Source: Aeromonas lusitana
GTDB taxonomy: Bacteria; Pseudomonadota; Gammaproteobacteria; Enterobacterales; Aeromonadaceae
Reading direction: 5' to 3'
Assembly (NCBI RefSeq): GCF_002812985.1
Contig: NZ_PGCP01000019.1
Span: 1-64,000, forward strand
Length of the DNA: 64,000 bases
Position numbers and translations under genes: made by a program. Under the pieces are notes generated by a model. The model did no database searches. It had not been told where the DNA came from and was given only the letters and a program-made list of their open reading frames with translations. This document shows positions 63,272-64,000 of this stretch, in pieces (the first letter of the stretch is position 1; each line of letters begins with the position of its first letter).

Positions 63272-63778
63272 ATGTTGAGAACCGAGCGCCCCGGTGACAT
63301 GTTGCCTGTCTATGAACTGGTGAGTGCCGCCTTTGGCCGTAGCGACGAGGCCGAGCTGGTCAATCGCCTGCGCGAGTGTGGCGCCGCCGTGGTCACCATG
63401 GTCGAGGAGGAGGAGTACGAGTTCATGGGGCACCTGTTGCTGAGCCCGATCACCATTAACGGGCAGGAGGGCCCCTGGCTCGGCCTGGCGCCGGTGGCGG
63501 TGCATCCGGACTGGCAGGGACAGGGTATCGGCTCGGATCTGGTGCGCGAGGGGCTGGACACGGCGCTGGAGATGGACTGGAAGGCGGTGGTGGTACTCGG
63601 CGATCCCGCCTACTACGCCCGTTTCGGTTTCCGCCCGGCCAGTGAGTTTGGCCTGAACTGCATCTACGAGGTGCCCGCCGACTGCTTCATGGCGATGGAG
63701 CTGCAACCCGGTGGCCTCGAAGGCCTGCAGGGAGAGGTGCTCTATCACCCCCTGTTCGACGAGATGGAAGAGGAGTAA
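63272..63778 (+). CDS. YhbS-like GNAT acetyltransferase
   Basis: 168 residues; GAGGAG 9 nt before ATG 63272. The acetyl-CoA loop is VHPDWQGQGIGSDLVREGL, with the YhbS-type VVVLGDPAYYARFGFRPAS and a conserved EVPADCFMAMELQPGGLEGL end. The single-domain 165-170-residue form is typical. The substrate of this group is not known. It is followed by a long hairpin. Confidence 0.92.
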   Translation: MLRTERPGDMLPVYELVSAAFGRSDEAELVNRLRECGAAVVTMVEEEEYEFMGHLLLSPITINGQEGPWLGLAPVAVHPDWQGQGIGSDLVREGLDTALEMDWKAVVVLGDPAYYARFGFRPASEFGLNCIYEVPADCFMAMELQPGGLEGLQGEVLYHPLFDEMEEE

Positions 63779-63810
63779 GGCTCACTCCCTCGGGAGCCCT
63801 CTGCACCTGA

Positions 63811-63842
63811 CAACGCCGTTCACTCTTGAGTGAACGGCGTTG
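63811..63842. terminator. Long hairpin between convergent genes
   Basis: CAACGCCGTTCACT, loop CTTG, AGTGAACGGCGTTG: a perfect 14-bp stem. The T run is poor on both sides (TGCTTT on plus), yet its place between two convergent genes fits a shared terminator. Confidence 0.7.
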
Positions 63843-63867
63843 TGCTTTATGGGAAGGGGAGCTGCAT

Positions 63868-64000
63868 TCAGGACTGCTGCTTGGCCTCGTACATCGCCTT
63901 GTCGGCCCCCTCGATCAGCTCATTGGCGCTGACAAAGCTCTCGTTCCCGGTCACGCAGATACCGATGCTGATGGAGTATTCGGGATAGGCGGTGGTGAAG
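63868..64000 (-). CDS. GGDEF (diguanylate cyclase) protein, C-terminal end only
   Basis: 44 codons visible, open to the right edge, stop at 63868. The end of a GGDEF domain is clear: YSISIGICVTGNE and the late ANELIEGADKAMYEAKQQS. Such proteins make cyclic di-GMP. The catalytic GGDEF loop itself lies outside the window, so activity cannot be judged. Confidence 0.9.
   Translation of the reverse strand, partial: FTTAYPEYSISIGICVTGNESFVSANELIEGADKAMYEAKQQS

Noticed and set aside
1-64000. CRISPR arrays, tRNA/rRNA genes, insertion sequences, prophage or integron signs
   Set aside because: None found by eye: no regular spaced repeats, no transposase or integrase frames, no cloverleaf-like sequences.

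Overview
The window is GC-rich gammaproteobacterial chromosome and most likely comes from Aeromonas. This is an inference from gene content and order: a Vibrio-like chitobiose locus, a polar flagellar/chemotaxis cluster running straight into ccm genes, and a type II secretion/rhombosortase-type protease. No rRNA, tRNA, CRISPR array, insertion sequence or prophage was seen.

Positions 1-12.4 kb, minus strand. The 3' part of an Aer-like chemoreceptor gene is cut by the left edge. It is followed by an eight-gene operon for uptake and hydrolysis of chitin disaccharides. Read 5' to 3' on the minus strand, this is a binding protein, two permeases, two ATPases, a GH9 exo-glucosaminidase, a GlcN/GlcNAc-type kinase and a GH20 hexosaminidase. 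The order matches the Vibrio chitobiose operon but lacks its phosphorylase and phosphoglucomutase. rimO (minus) follows, then a SYLF-domain protein and a small DUF6166-like gene.

Positions 15.5-43.7 kb, plus strand. This is one long flagellar/chemotaxis cluster: fliEFGHIJ, fliK, fliLMNOPQR, flhB, flhA, flhF, flhG, fliA, cheY, cheZ, cheA, cheB, a second stator pair (motC/motD or pomA2/pomB2 type), parC, parP, cheW and a DUF2802 gene. Four sites fit the sigma-54 GG-N10-GC rule, ahead of fliE, fliI, fliK and flhA. FlhF/FlhG set polar flagellar number and place, and ParC/ParP place the chemoreceptor array at the pole. CheA carries three copies of an acidic motif in its linker.

Positions 43.8-51.1 kb, plus strand. 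ccmABCDEFGHI is the complete system I cytochrome c maturation set, with an FNR-like site and a possible internal promoter before ccmC. After it come mlaA (lipid asymmetry), sodB (minus), grxD and an RNA m5C methyltransferase of the RsmB/NOP family (minus).

Positions 54.7-64 kb, accessory region. It holds a secreted metzincin protease with a GlyGly-CTERM tail coupled to a tiny lipoprotein gene, then pdxH coupled to a CysB-like regulator gene. Next is a minus-strand operon of a DUF3100 transporter, a small membrane protein and an M20 amidohydrolase, which may have a class II CRP promoter. A duplicated 3' tail of the amidohydrolase gene lies just downstream as a remnant. A GNAT protein with an unusual C-terminal extension, a second GNAT protein and the 3' end of a GGDEF gene finish the window.
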